Notes: a model not told the origin generated them from the letters alone. Positions 1 to 16,243 are shown, counted from the first letter of the stretch. The stretch is DNA of 64,000 nt from Chondrosia reniformis (GCA_947172415.1 OX359192.1:870501-934500); one strand, 5' to 3'. A program made the numbers and translations.

Positions 1-3224
<3,224 letters not shown>

Positions 3225-3478
3225 ATGAATATTGTAGTCTTTAATAGTTTAATAGTATGTAGTTGTATAAATATGGTGCATATACGTATATTGTTCAATG
3301 TATGATTGGTTTTAGTAACTGTGTTAACACGTTAAAGGGTCTCTGACTGTCAGCTTATCTGATGAATATGTACAGCTAGGTTAAACATCCACGATCAATT
3401 AATAAATATTGCGAGATTAATGTATCACATAATATGTACGTATGTAGAGCTTTGGGATTTCCCCGTAATAGTCTTTAA

Positions 3479-6400
3479 ATGGCTGCTAAGCAGGAGGACT
3501 GGGTGTTGTACGAGCAACGCATACAACAACTGAGAGTCACAGAATTTCCAAACCTGAAAAGTAATCAAGTAATCGTTACATGTATACACAACATATGAAC
3601 CCCAGAATATAATAAATCTAATTTATGTGGATAAAACATATGCGTACGTGTTTAATTATCTAAAATATTTAGTAGTTTTATATAATATAAACGTGTACTT
3701 CTGGTATTAGTTTATATATACGTAGCTTGTCATTATAATTGATTAGACACAGTATATGGTCACACTTGTTGATAGTACATGGACCAGTTGAGAAGAGTAG
3801 AGGAAGTATAAATCTCTTGTATCCTCACCCAAAGCTCTCACTAGGGTTTACTCTAAAGTAGATGTAGCATGTAAGAAAAATGGTTTATTAGATTATTCGT
3901 GGTCACACTTAGATGAGGTGTATCTGGACCACGCCGGATGTACACTGTACAGTCAGTCACAGCTAAGGAACCACCTTGAGGACCTTTCATCTTCCTTATA
4001 TGGCAACCCGCACAGTGGTAACATCTCCAGTAGGGCCACACACGAAGCAGTGGAGTTTGTGAGAGATCTGGTGCTGCAGCACTTCAAGACAGACTGTGAC
4101 AGATATGATGTAATCTTTACCAATGGATGTACTGGAGGACTGGTGTTGCTGGGCAACATGTTTCCATGGAGATGTGCTAGCAGCGACAAGGATGGTCCAC
4201 GCGGACAGCAGTTTGAATATATCACATCAGACAACCACGATACAGTAGGTAAGTGTCTTAATGGGGGCAGTACATTTCTGTATAATGTCTGTGTGTATAC
4301 ACAGTAATCCAGGGCATCGGTTTATGACTACCAGTGCTCGGCCACTGAGCTACAATTGCCACATATTTTCCTTCTTAAACTACCTTAGTAGAGTAGTTAT
4401 GATAAAATTTTGGAAATTTTTAAATACCCTTTTGGTCTAAGGTCTAATCCTTCTGATACACTTTACACAAATACCATCTAACTATACTATAATTGTGTAT
4501 AGCTTACGTACATGTCGTTCTGTGGAGGGAGCATTGACAGTTAATTGTTACAGAGTATAAGAACATGTAAACAGAAATGGAGTATTGCTGTGGCACTTGT
4601 AGCTCAGTGACAGAGCACTGGTGGTCATAACCAGCTATCCTGGGTTCAATTCCTTACAATTATTTTGGGGATTTCCCTCTTTATGATGATTATGATTACT
4701 TGTGGTTTGATTATCACTTTGAATTCACTTGACTGTCCTGTTCCTTAGGTGATGATGGCAGGAGTGTATTTTGTTATCTGGAGGACAACCACACTTCAGT
4801 GGTTGGGCTCAGAGAAGTTGCAATGTCGGAAGGGGCTGCAGCAGTTTGTATCTCTCCATCAGCTGTACAGAAAGTAACTGAGAAAAGTAAGTTTAGAAAG
4901 TTAAGCTAGACCGATAGTGACACAGCGCAAAGCTAATCTTTGCCACTTATTAGGGTGGATCTAGACTTTTGTATATGAGAGATAAGTTTATAGGAGTGTA
5001 ACGGAAAGATACAATTAGGGATAAGGTCCCTCAGAATTAAAATGGCTAATGCAAAATCAAACTCAGAAGGGGTGTTCCAACACCCAGAGGACCTCCAAAA
5101 CTGCACTGCTTATTCATCTCTATTTAACCACTTGTGGTTGATCTGATCTACAGGTGCACCCTCACCTAGCCAGACCCCTCCATCTAACTCAGATCCTCCA
5201 CATTCCTATGGACTTTTTGCCTTTCCAGCCATGTCCAACTTCTCTGGCACCAAGTACCCTCTGGAGTGGATACATCTGGTGCACGAGAGACAGCTGATGA
5301 TGAGAGGGTTGTCCGACACTTGTAGAGAATGGCTAGTCCTTCTGGATGCAGCAGCCTATGTCTCCACAAACCCTTTGGACCTCAGTGTGTATCCGGCAGA
5401 CTTTGTGAGTGTCTCCTTCTACAAGATGCTTGGCTACCCAACAGGGCTGGGAGCTTTGCTGGTGAGGTCTGACAGGAGTGACCTGCTGCAGTCAAAGTAT
5501 TTCGGTGGAGGAACAGTCAGAGCTTACACCAGCAGTGACCATTATCATGTGCCAAAGGAATCACTACATCAAAGGTATCCATTGTGAATATACATATACT
5601 ATACATCAAAGGTATCCATAGCAACAGGGGTTAATGCATTGTGAATATATAATATATATACATCAAAGGTATCCATAGAAAAACAGAGGAATTATGCATT
5701 GTTAATATCCATATCATTACATCTCCACACCTCCCTTAATGACTGTTCATTAATCACTCTCTCCCTCCCCTTAATGACTGTTCATTAATCACTCTCTCCC
5801 TCCCTTAATGACTGTTCATTAATCACTCTCTCCCTCCCTTAATGACTGTTCATTAATCACTCTCTCCCTCCCTTAATGACTGTTCAATCACTTCACTGTT
5901 AGCATAGCTAATGTATATATCCTTTGTGCCTGTTTACTGTTAAATTGTTTGTATTTCACTCTTTCCTCTTTGTCTTGTAGATTGGAACATGGTACTCTAC
6001 CATTTCTTGAGATTCTAGCACTGAAACATGGTTTCACTGCTGTCAAATCTATAGCTCAGTCTTTCCATCTTATCTCATTTCATACTTACAATCTTGCTAA
6101 ACTTGTCTATTCTCAAATGGCCAGCATGAAGTATGAAAATGGCTCACCAGTTTGTCGCTTGTATCATGACAATGATTTTTCCAGTCAGTCAGTCCAAGGA
6201 GGAATAGTTAACTTTAACATATTATCCCACAGTGGTTCTTACATCGGATACAGTCAGGTACATACATAACTTACAGTCCTTATATATTCTATATACCATA
6301 TAGAGATACTTATATTGGAGTAATTTAAACACCATTTTCCTACATACATACTACAGTAAAAGACCTATAGGAAACTAAACCTAGTGAGAGCTTTAGATGA

Positions 6401-9400
6401 GGATACAAGAGTTTTCTTCTCCTTCTGCTTCTGCTCCACTTGGCCAGACAGTTGTTCTGGTAATACCATCCCTCATCAGTGACCCTGGGAATCTTCACAG
6501 AAGATCCTTAGAACCTAATAAACGTACATGTATGCTATACTTTGATGTGATTCAGACAAAACAATACAGTCTTGTTCAACAACATTCTCTGTTATGTCAC
6601 CACCTGCTTGCTCAGGTCGACAGTCTTGCCTCTAGTTTTGGTATTCACCTGAGGACTGGGTGTTTCTGTAACACTGGAGCTTGTCAGAGATATCTGGGGA
6701 TCACCTTGGAGCAGGTAAAGAAGAACCTGGAGGTGAGTTGGCTGTGTAAGCATGGTAAATTAAAACATTGACAGACAGCTCTGAACATACGTAGTTAGAG
6801 GTTCTTATATACAGTTGATATGCCATACTGAAGTGATCAATCAAATTAAGAATTTGAATTACAGCTAGGGACCAATTCTGTTTACTTTGGGAGATATATG
6901 TCTAATATGACTTAAGGCTTGTAGAAATGCCCGCCATCTTCATCATGCATAGTGTCTCTACTTTCTACTTAGTCCGGGCATGAATGTGGCGATGCTATAG
7001 ATATTATTAATGGTGTGCCTACCGGTTCTGTGAGAATATCATTTGGCTACATGTCTACTCTAAATGATGCACACCAATTCTTAAAGTTTATCAGGGAATG
7101 TTTTGTTCAAAGGACTTTGTCAAAAGTAGGCAAACAAATGGGGAAGACCCACCAATTAGGTGCAGAGGCTGATTATTTGATGACTCAAGGTGGGAGTACA
7201 TGTTTGTGTAACTTGTAATGGCTAAATATGTTTGTTCCTATATATACTTACATAAATGTAGAATTACTATATATATACACTGGTCATATTGATGTGCTTT
7301 CTCTTGTTAAGCTAATAGTAAAAGAATTTACAAAATACGTACGTATGTAGGTGTAGACATATCTGGTATTTCCATATGTTTCTAAGCTGTAATAATGTCC
7401 TTTGTGGTAAAACATTCTTGGATTCCGTACAACAGGAAACTAGTACACTCCAATAAATGTGTATTTAGTTATTTGAAACATGAGATAGGAGCTAATTAGC
7501 GAATTAGTACATGTACTTGTTTTTATATATGCTACGTACATATGTATATACTGTATTATCTGAGCACATCTGTTTCTATGCAAACCGTTTTTTGGGGTGG
7601 AGTCCACATTTTATTAAGAGGAACATCCTCCTCTGATTGAGGTCAAAGGCTTGTTTTTGTTACATTTCCTCTTTACTTATAGACAGTTTACAGGATGGTC
7701 ATGAATATCATTATGAAACAGGTCATGAATCTAATTTACTTGGAAAGCTGAGTGTGGGCATGTCTGTCACATATCAATCCAGCTACACCACAGGTATGAT
7801 AACTAGTCCAAACAACAGCTTTGCTCTCCTCCATTGTGATGCTTATACAATCCTTGTCCCTCTGAAAATTGAGGATTTTCCCCCTAAGGTGTACAGTTAC
7901 TTGTGTTTAGATTCATAAACTAAGAGAAGATTCTTATTATATATATATCTAACATTGTGTTGGCCTGTTTATTTAGTATGAATTTCAAAAGACATTAGTA
8001 AGTACTTTCTCTGTAGAATTATTTCCTCAAAGTGATCATAAGTTGACTTTAAAGGAGCTGTGTATTTATCCTGTGAAGAGCTGTTCTCCATATAAGGTGC
8101 ACCATTATATTCACATATCACAAGCCAGTACGTTGTTAGTATCTCTGCACTCTAGTATACATTTCAAGCCAAACCAATACTCTATACATAGACCATTTAG
8201 ACCACCACCATTTTTAGAACAGTTTAGTCTGATATAGGGTTCTGTAATGTATATTGTATACAATATATTTGTGTTTTGTATGCTTCTTTTGTGTGTAAGG
8301 TGACTGAATGGCCAGTGAGTGATAAAGGTCTGTTGTACGACCGCGAGTGGTTAGTTATGTCAGAATCTGGAGTCACATTGAACCAGAAACAGGAAACTAA
8401 ATTATGTTTAATTTCACCATCAATCGATCTAAGGGATGGATCATTGACATTATCAGCAGCTGGTATGGTCTATATACATACTGTATATTACATTCAACTC
8501 CATCTCTATTTGTTTATCAAATCTTTTGATTGTTATTCCCACTCTCCTGTACTGCCTGTCTGTGGTTAGGTTATGATCCAGTGTCCATCTCCCTGAGCTG
8601 CACTTCTCCAAAGAGTGGCTCCTTACGCTACAAGACTAAAGTCTGTGGGGACAGGCGAGTTGTACACTATTGTATTGGCTGGCTTCACTGATATGTGTAA
8701 ACCTTGTCTACATGGATTGCTAAGGAGTAGAGGAAATGGTCAAAAGATAAGATGATTGAGAATTTCCTTTTCAAACTTGTTATCTTGTGAACCATTTCAT
8801 TCTTTTCTGTATTTAGAGTGTTTACTATTAACAGTACGATTATCAGCAAATTCATTTAACATATTGCTAGATGCATTATCAGTCTTCTCTGTAACAGCCC
8901 TGTTGAAAATTCTTAAGGCATGAATAATCTAACACACCATTTTTCAGCATGCTACATCTAGTAAAAGGCCTATAGGAAAAACCTAGTGAGAGCTTGGATG
9001 AGGTTACAAGAGTCTTCTTCTCCTTCTCTTCTTCATTGGGTAATACTCTGATGAGTTTAGAGATGACTTTATTTATACAGTTCTACAGTAAATGTGTGGC
9101 ATATAAATGTGTATATATACACTTACATGTATAATACGAAATTGTCCATGTAATGTGTATCCATATTTAGAGTATGTGGAGTGGACTGTGGGGAAGAGGT
9201 TGCTAAATGGCTGAGTCAGGTGTTGAAGAGAAAGTGTAGATTTATCAGACAAGACACAGACAACAGAAGATCAGCCAAAGATGGTAAGAGAAGAATAATC
9301 TAACACACCATTTTCCAACATGCTATAAAAAAGACATACAGTATAGGGAACTAAACCTAGCGAGAGCTTTGGATGAGGATACAAGTGTTCTGAGAGCTGT

Positions 9401-11156
9401 TTCTAGGATTCCACTCTTCATCAGTGATCCTGGGAATCTTTGTTTTCTTTTTGATCTTTTGTGAGTCCTTGGTTTGAGATATACTTGCACTTGAGAGGTA
9501 TAATTTGATGATTGTGATGAGTTGACCTGTCTGCTTATCTGATATGTCCTCTAGTAGGGATGGGGGCTTACCTACTGAACAGTACTCTGTTTCATCTACC
9601 TTTTCTATTCATGTAAAGTTTCAATGCAAAACACATTTGTTATCTGCAACTAAAGATATGCTATATGTAACCTACATATAGATATATACTAGTATCAACT
9701 AATGTAACCTACGTATACATATATACTAGTATAAGTGTTACATTATCACATATAATATGTACCAACTCATCCTTCTTGTCAGATCCTAAGGTTTCCACAG
9801 GCTCATATAAATAAAACCCTTTGTTCTTATCTCGTAGGCTCTGGAACGCTGTCCTTTGTCAACCAAGCTCAGTATTTGTTGGTAACAGAATCTAGTGTAA
9901 GTCATCTTCATCAGCTTCTCAAGGAAGCCTCTTCAGGGACTAGTATGTTGGTATGTAATACCATATACCTCTAAAATAAGTAAACAGTATTGTATTACAA
10001 CTTCTAACTATTTTTAGAATGTGTTTATTTAACTTGACACCTGTCATGTGTGTACCTATGAGTAGTTAAACACAGTATACGTACTTAAAGTACAGTACAA
10101 TATGTATATAGTAGACTGTACGCAGTAAGAAGAAATCCTTACTCTACTATAGTAGACTGGTTATTGTATATTTATTGTAATATAGTACATACACATTCAT
10201 GCTGTGTAGTTGGTGAGTCTTTTAAGAGCCCATTCATTTAAGAGCCCACTCATTTAAGAGCCCATGTATGTCCTGTATATATGAGTGCTAATTTAGTCTA
10301 TAGTTACAAACTACATTTATGAACAAATGAAGAATCAATTTAGAAGTATATAATAAGAATTATACTTATGTGAAAGACTTAGCATATTTATATTTCTGTC
10401 ACCATTTTCAGAATGTGGAAGAACTTTGTGATCGCTTTCGTGCCAACCTCATAATCAGCGGAAGCAGTAAGCCATTTGCCGAAGACTGCTGGTCTCATGT
10501 GAATATTGAGAATATCCAACTGAAGGTATTCAAGTACAGTGAATAATATCAAGTTAATTATGATCTCCATCATTGAAAGATGATACAATCAATACAATTT
10601 AGTGTAGTGACTTCGTCTTGTACTGTACTTGTTTGATGGTAAAATGTTCTTACATTATTAAAATCTGCATATCTATATATATACGTATAACACCTGCCCA
10701 TCACTTTAGATAACCAGGGTATATTATAACTTGCACTGTATCTACATAGGTGGTAGGAAAATGTAGTAGGTGTCAGATGGTGGGCATCAATCAGAACACA
10801 GGTGAAAGAAGTTCTGACATTCTTCAAAGCCTCTTTACTGAAAGAGGTAGCAAAGTAAGTTCATCTTAAAGTTTGTTTATTTCAATTTGTTAAATTATGC
10901 ATGCATTTAGTATAAATCAAGACAGTAGAAGTTAGCTTTTTACCAAATTACAGCTTGTCATAATGTATATATACAATGCTCTTTGAAGCTGTAAATAAGG
11001 AGACTGCTACGTATACACACTTTAATTTCAATTTTATGTTTTATCAGTGGACATAATGTCATACATAAAATGTGTATTGCATATTTGAACTGTAACTCCC
11101 CCTCCCCCAATACATTTCTGTAGGCTACTTTTGGCATCTATCTCTCCAGCTGCTGA
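3479..11156 (+). CDS. MOCOS: Molybdenum cofactor sulfurase
   Basis: Converts the desulfo molybdenum cofactor of xanthine dehydrogenase and aldehyde oxidase to the sulfido form, using cysteine. Sixteen exons join in frame to 834 aa (human about 888): 3479-3560, 3913-4248, 4749-4886, 5154-5574, 5981-6257, 6616-6732, 6973-7189, 7683-7793, 8017-8096, 8300-8462, 8570-8654, 9171-9283, 9838-9950, 10412-10525, 10750-10854, 11124-11156. The N-terminal aminotransferase-class-V part shows VYLDHAGCTLYSQSQL, YGNPHSGNISS, DNHTSVVG, the PLP lysine in SFYKMLGYPTGLGALLV, and the persulfide cysteine in RTGCFCNTGACQRYLGI. The C-terminal MOSC part shows IYPVKSC, KGLLYDREW, LVTESS and GKCSRCQMVGINQNTGE. Intron 11 has a GC donor (8655). 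The last exon is short and its stop is less certain than the rest. Introns contain hammerhead-type repeats and a tRNA-derived SINE. Confidence 0.95.
3780..3894 (+). mobile_element. Family A hammerhead repeat, starting at cleavage site
   Basis: Copy in MOCOS intron 1, ribozyme strand forward. It opens with TGGACCAG, the counterpart of TGACCCAG that follows the predicted self-cleavage site in full copies, and runs to the conserved end ATGGTTTATTAGATT. The ribozyme core is absent. Confidence 0.7.
4312..4366 (-). mobile_element. tRNA-derived SINE fragment
   Basis: The reverse strand reads TTGTAGCTCAGTGGCCGAGC, a tRNA-like A-box head, followed by CACTGGTAGTCATAAACC. It lies in MOCOS intron 2, a few hundred bases from a second copy in the opposite orientation. 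Confidence 0.55.
4590..4665 (+). mobile_element. tRNA-derived SINE copy
   Basis: TGTAGCTCAGTGACAGAGCA (A box) is followed about 32 bases later by GGGTTCAATTCC (B box). It lies inside MOCOS intron 2 and lacks an intact cloverleaf, so this is a SINE rather than a tRNA gene. Confidence 0.6.
5737..5893. repeat. 34-bp tandem repeat
   Basis: Four to five copies of a unit containing TTAATGACTGTTCATTAATC and CTCTCTCCCTCCC, in MOCOS intron 4. Confidence 0.9.
6322..6495 (-). mobile_element. Family A repeat with damaged hammerhead
   Basis: In MOCOS intron 5. The ribozyme strand is reverse. The hammerhead region is about 6441-6485: CTGATGA and the TGGTATT loop are kept, but GAAA has decayed to GAAC with a one-base loss. 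The central CTATAGGAAACTAAACCTAG block is typical of the family. Confidence 0.75.
8926..9042 (-). mobile_element. Family A repeat ending at the cleavage site
   Basis: In MOCOS intron 11. It begins AATCTAACACACC and continues through AACCTAGTGAGAGCTTGGATG. It stops after ATTGGGTA, where complete copies read GGGTCA immediately before the ribozyme cleavage position, so the ribozyme core is absent. Confidence 0.7.
9297..9464 (-). mobile_element. Family A repeat, full-length ends
   Basis: In MOCOS intron 12. It has both ends: AATCTAACACACC and the far tail GGGAATCTTTG followed by TTTGATCTTTTGTGAG. The hammerhead region keeps CTGATGA and GAAAC, but stem I and stem II are mutated and an internal stretch before the ribozyme is deleted. 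Confidence 0.7.
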
Positions 11157-12344
11157 GGTTATTCACCATAAACAAGAAAATATGTTTTTATACATTAATA
11201 TAGCTTTAATTTTTGATTCAAATATTTATCAATAAATGAATTGAATATTATACGTACCGACGTATTATACATTCAACATTATATATGTATATACGTATAT
11301 CTAGCCATTCTATAAACATGCCCAATGGAAAAGTGGATAATTATATAAAAGATAGCAAGTTGTAACTGTATCCTCATCCAAAGCTCTAAAGGCTTGCCCT
11401 AAGTCTCATATATACGTAAGTCTTACATGCAGTGGATAAGAAGATGAAAGAGAGGAAAAGATTCATCCAAAGCTCTCTCCAGGTTTAGTTCCCCTATAGG
11501 CTTTTTTACAGAATAGGCATAGCATGTAGGAAAATGGTATATTAGATTTTTCATGCACAAGGTGTTTGGTCTATATACAGATTATATATAATCTTTGTTT
11601 CCTTTGCTCAATAACCATGTAGGTAGAGTGGTGCTTAGATTCATTCAGTTTCTTGTATTATTATATGCATTTATATTGCAAGTACACACCAATAAACACC
11701 AAGTTTAATTATGGAATTCATGTACAATGGATTCCAGTGATTGCATATAAGTACAAACTACGTACATTTGATAAATGTATGCCAAAGTTGATTTAAACTT
11801 TGTACAGTGTCTTAGTTAGAAGTTTTCAATTGTTATCAATTCTATGAGAACTCCACCCAAAACTGCAAAAAATATGAAGAAAATTGTCACAAAAATAATT
11901 TCTGGCAAGAGAACATGAGAAAGTGGAGGAAATATGTTTCCACATCTCTAATGCAGCAAATTCACATTTCTATAGACAGCACATGATAACAGATGTTCTT
12001 CTAAATAATGTAAAATATTTGAATTACAGAGCATAATAACATCTACTGGGTGAACAATCTCAATTAATACAATTAAGTGACATGGCTTAAAAGAGACTTC
12101 TTTAGCTAGGATTAATGATAGTAGTTAGGATTGGTTCATTCATTGAATAGAGAACTATTATATCTACATACGTATATATGTAGAATGCGCCTCTATAATA
12201 TACTATATATAATATATATATATAGCAAGTTGTATGTGCACACTTATACTTGCAGAACTGACTCTGTTAGAGGAATAAATATATACGTACATATGTTGCA
12301 TGCATTACATTGTATGTACTGCTTAAACTTACACAACTAATGTG
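11157..12344. other. Convergent intergenic region
   Basis: Lies between the 3' ends of MOCOS (+) and the next gene (-). AT-rich. It contains one family A copy, a short family A fragment near 11367-11412 and simple TA/ACGTA-rich sequence. No coding exon was found. Confidence 0.6.
11424..11548 (+). mobile_element. Family A repeat copy
   Basis: Ribozyme strand forward: CAGTGGATAAGAAG, then CATCCAAAGCTCTC, GGTTTAGTTCCCCTATAGGC, CATGTAGGAAAATGG and TATTAGATT. It lacks the hammerhead core at its 5' side. Confidence 0.75.
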
Positions 12345-15113
12345 TTAGAGGAAGAATGCCGGGTGAATGAAATAGCCAAATATACACACAACAAGCACAC
12401 TAAACACCAAGATTGCGCCAATCACTGCAAACACATAATCCCCTGCATACAAGTAAAAATTGATCGGATTTGGATTTTCCACAAAATCTAAATTGTCAGC
12501 GAAATCTTTACTCTCCATTCGTGGAACTTCGCCAGCTAATAAGAAAGGAAGAGAATGCATTTCATATGAAAGTTGTGATAGCAATGCACGTTTGAGCAGT
12601 AGCCAGTAGAAATTACAGAAAATGGCACCCCAGCCGGCCCAACTTTTTTCTTTGGAGTTTTGTTGGCTGTCGATTGGTGAAATTTCACTTTAACCACATT
12701 CATATGTAATATATGGAACAAAATTAACTTTTTCCTAGCATAAGTTTATATGGCCCTTAGAGAATTCGTGTAATATGAGCAAAATTCTCTTCTTTATGAA
12801 GTCAATTAAAAATACCATACCATATACATACATTTTTACCATATCAAAATATATGATGGCCATTTTTTGATAAATATTGTGGTGGCAATTTTCTGTGATC
12901 TCTACTGGAGGTATTCACATATACATAGAAGTGACTTGCACATAATCACAAATTTGATTTACCAAAAATATGCAGTAACCACATATTGAGAGATGTAGCA
13001 TGCATGAAAATTGTTACAAGATTAACAGTATCGAAATATTACAGATACTAATTGTCTTCCCAGTTAGAGATTACATGTAATGTTACTGTGAATAATATTA
13101 GACACCTTTAAAATCTAAAACACCATTACTTACTTCCCATGTAAAGGAGGAAAGCACGTCTACGAACAGTATTTGGATCTTCTGTGACAACCTCTCTTAG
13201 AGTATCTCTAGGTGGCAAGTCATTAACCCTCAAAGAAGAAGGTATGTATTGACCAGCTTCCTGATACAAATCAGCCCCAAGCATATCCAGTGTTATTGCT
13301 CCCATGTAACTCTCAAAATAAGACAGAGTTGCATAATTCATATTAAAATCGTCTCGCATATTTTCTCCACTCAACCCTGAAGGAGTAGTATCCACTTGAT
13401 TCCGATCATAAAAGGTAACCAAAACACTAAAAATAAAATAAAATGGAGACCAAATCAAACCTAAGATGAGTACTATATTATCTAAATTAAAGAGGTTTCT
13501 ATTGTCTGCACAGCAGTACAATGCTACTCCTTATGTATGACCCAGTGGAGCAAAAGAAGAAAGAGAAGACTCCTGTATCCTCATCCACGGCTCTCACCAG
13601 GTTTAGGCTGCTCCTTTAAGAGGAACCATGTCATTTTAAATTGCTATACAGTGTCTCAAATTTTATGCCAATACATGCTTAATTGTATGTACTCTTAAAT
13701 TGATAATAGTATGTTTAGTCAGTTAAAACATTAAAACTAGAACTAGAATTAGAACCCTAAATTAAAATTAGAACTTAAAAAGTGGTTGTTAGAAGTATTG
13801 CAAGCTTGGAAGGCCTTAAGTATATTAATGCCAATTTTCAGCTCAAAAATAGTTTAAGCTGACTCAAAATTAACACATACATGTACGTACAGGTACAAAT
13901 AGCTATAAATCATGCATCACAAGTAGGAAAATAGAAATATTAACAAAATAACAAGCACTGCATAGCTCTTTATATTCATCACTTACCCCTCCTCAAAGTA
14001 TCCAACGTTATATGGTACACTTCTGTAAATACACAGTCGGTTTGCATCCTGACCACCAAAGATAGCCTCATTCAGAGCTCTCATTATTATAGCCCTCACT
14101 TCATAGTCAAGATAGAGGATATTTGGCATTTGAAAGAAAATAGATAGGGTATTTCCGGCTAGGTTAGCAGGGTCAGGAAAGGTTTGGCCACCAGTTGAAT
14201 TTCTCACTATACACTGGAAGAGAAGATACCAAATGTAGTTAGTGCCACCTCATTATTTTGACATTTGTAATACCCATTTTTGATTGATCAAACCATGGAG
14301 GCCAAGAACCAGCCATTTTCATGCAAATGGACAGCGGGGAATCTAAAACACTATTTTCAATCAATTCTAGAGTAAGGCCTATAGGAATCTAAACTGGTGG
14401 GAGCTTTAGATGAGGATACAAGAATCTTCTCTTTATTCTTCTGCTCCACTGGACAAGACAGCTCTTTCTGAGAAGACCACTTTACATCAGTGACCCTCAA
14501 AGCACAGCCAAGCTAGATTCCACTGCTTTTGTAGACAATTTATTGATATTTCTTATTAACATTTAATATTCATAGAATAATATTTCACTCAATATACATT
14601 AACAGAGCACTCTATAGTCTACAAGTGGTAAAGAATTTAGTGATGTACATTACATAGCATTTATCCGATGACTCTCTATGGATTGCAATGAAGAGAGTTA
14701 AACTCTTCTAGCTAAACTTAATTTAGAGCATCTTGTGAAGTGAAGAAATGAATAATCACTACTTCATCATAGACTTAGCAGTAGCTACATCATGTGAATT
14801 GATTCTTTACCAGTTTGATGACAACATAACTAATAGAAACCACTTGGTAAAACGAATGTGCTATATTTACATGCATAAGTTACCGATAAACACAACTCAC
14901 GTTAAAGTAGAGGTTTCTAGCATCCCGTGCCACTGGACTACTAAATCTACCAGAATCATACACTGCATCTAATTCCATTTCACTCCTGAAGCCAATCGAT
15001 GCATTAAATTCTTGCACTCTTATCAAAGTGCTTTCTATATCAGTAGGAAGATCACCTTGACTCCATGCTAGTCCACACAGGCCCAATAGCACTAGACATC
15101 TCACGGCAGCCAT
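12345..15113 (-). CDS. Unrecognised signal-peptide single-pass membrane protein
   Basis: Not recognised. Four exons in transcript order join in frame: 15113-14901, 14213-13987, 13426-13134, 12535-12345, giving 307 aa. The start carries a clear signal peptide (MAAVRCLVLLGLCGLAWSQG). The middle is an extracellular region with few cysteines and several N-glycosylation sequons (NAS, NVS at the exon 1 donor is not retained, NST). A hydrophobic helix near the C-terminus (about residues 275-298, VFAVIGAILVFSVLVVCIFG) is followed by only a few residues, so there is almost no cytoplasmic tail. A preceding acceptor-like TTCTTAG suggests a 5'-UTR intron. Function cannot be assigned. A lineage-restricted cell-surface protein is the simplest reading. 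Confidence 0.7.
13538..13615 (+). mobile_element. Family A repeat starting exactly at cleavage site
   Basis: Within an intron of the 12345-15113 gene. The copy begins TGACCCAGTGGAGCA, precisely the 3' strand of ribozyme stem I in intact copies, with unrelated DNA just before it. It runs to ACCAGGTTTAGGC and then diverges. Confidence 0.75.
14340..14495 (-). mobile_element. Family A repeat, diverged
   Basis: In intron 1 of the 12345-15113 gene. It has AATCTAAAACAC, GGCCTATAGGAATCTAAAC, GAGCTTTAGATGAGGATAC, CTGCTCCACTGG and ACATCAGTGACCCTC. The ribozyme core is degraded. Confidence 0.65.
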
Positions 15114-15205
15114 TTTACTGCTGGTACTAAGAATAAATAGATAGGCAAATAGGCTGACCAGGAGGGATTTTTACCAGACCTCATAAAATGGCTTCATTGT
15201 AAAGG

Positions 15206-16243
15206 TCAATTTTTAACCCTACCCGTCTCTTGAGTCAAATTAGACAAAGGATTCCAAGACTTGACAGACATAAGAGCATACATATGCAGTGCAGTATCAC
15301 TTCTACTAACTTGAGAAGCAACAATAATATTACCATTCCAAAGGTCTACGCTTGTGGAGAATTTTAATGAAGGATCAATTAGACCACTCACTATCAGTTG
15401 CATTGTAGTAGGACTATTTGACCTAAAAGTTACCAAAGTGTTCAAATATCTTTAAGGTCTCGACATTACAGTCAAATGTAAACTTTAAATCTTTAAATTT
15501 GAGCTATTTGTGAATATTGAAGCTAAATACACAGTATTTAAAAATGCGCACATATTTTCAATGAAAGTACACAGAACAAATTGAGTTCATCGCGTATGCA
15601 TGGCGAGGGTTACAGAAACGTACACTAACATCTTATTAGAACCTCATATAGCTCTACAGTGGATGGAGCAAGCTGTTGCGAAACGCCTGCCTAGGAATCA
15701 CAAAACATGAATGAACTAATCTTACACGTTGTCTTCGCTTCGCCCCTTCAGGAGGGGATAAAGAAAACGTTATAAACCTTTGCAAAATATATTCCTTTAG
15801 CTAATACTTGTCCTTCGGCACTTCAGGCTTCACTGATTACCTGAATGGGATCAACACACACCCGTAGCTCGGTCTATTGTCAAACCGGAAGCGACTACTA
15901 ACCTAATAATAGCTAGCAAAGTTCGTTTTACTAAAGACTAATACAAAACAATGAAAACAAAATAGCAATGAGCGCTTACAGGCCTAAACTGGCGACAAAC
16001 AAAAAAGCTAGGGCAGTTGGAAATGCCTGGTAAATGCGACATGCAGAATCACTTTGCTGTTACCAAACTCCAAATTACAAGAAAGTGATTTAAGCGATTG
16101 CTACTACAATTCCACAGAAACTCGAGTCTATACTCACCTTTTAAGAGATTCTGACTGAAGACTTTCGTTGCTTCTTCAAGAGATGCAGGCCAAAAATGCC
16201 GTATGACGTCAGGGTCACATCCGGTGAACTCGGATGTCATCAT
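15206..16243 (-). CDS. Unrecognised small gene, model incomplete
   Basis: Not recognised. Three convincing coding pieces lie on the reverse strand: 16243-16138 (MMTSEFTGCDPDVIRHFWPA start, donor GTGAGT), 15686-15630 (VSQQLAPSTVELYEVLIR, joining the first in phase) and about 15453-15206 (QLIVSGLIDPSLKFSTSVDL to the stop after TQETGRVKN). The second and third do not join in phase, so a small exon between 15630 and 15453 has been missed or a boundary is wrong. The start faces the mucin-LRR gene at 16379 across 135 bp. No domain could be named. Confidence 0.45.

Noticed and set aside
7794..7918. MOCOS exon 8 extended to the stop at 7918
   Set aside because: The GTATGA donor at 7794 joins in phase to the MOSC exon at 8017. 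Reading through would end the protein before its MOSC domain.
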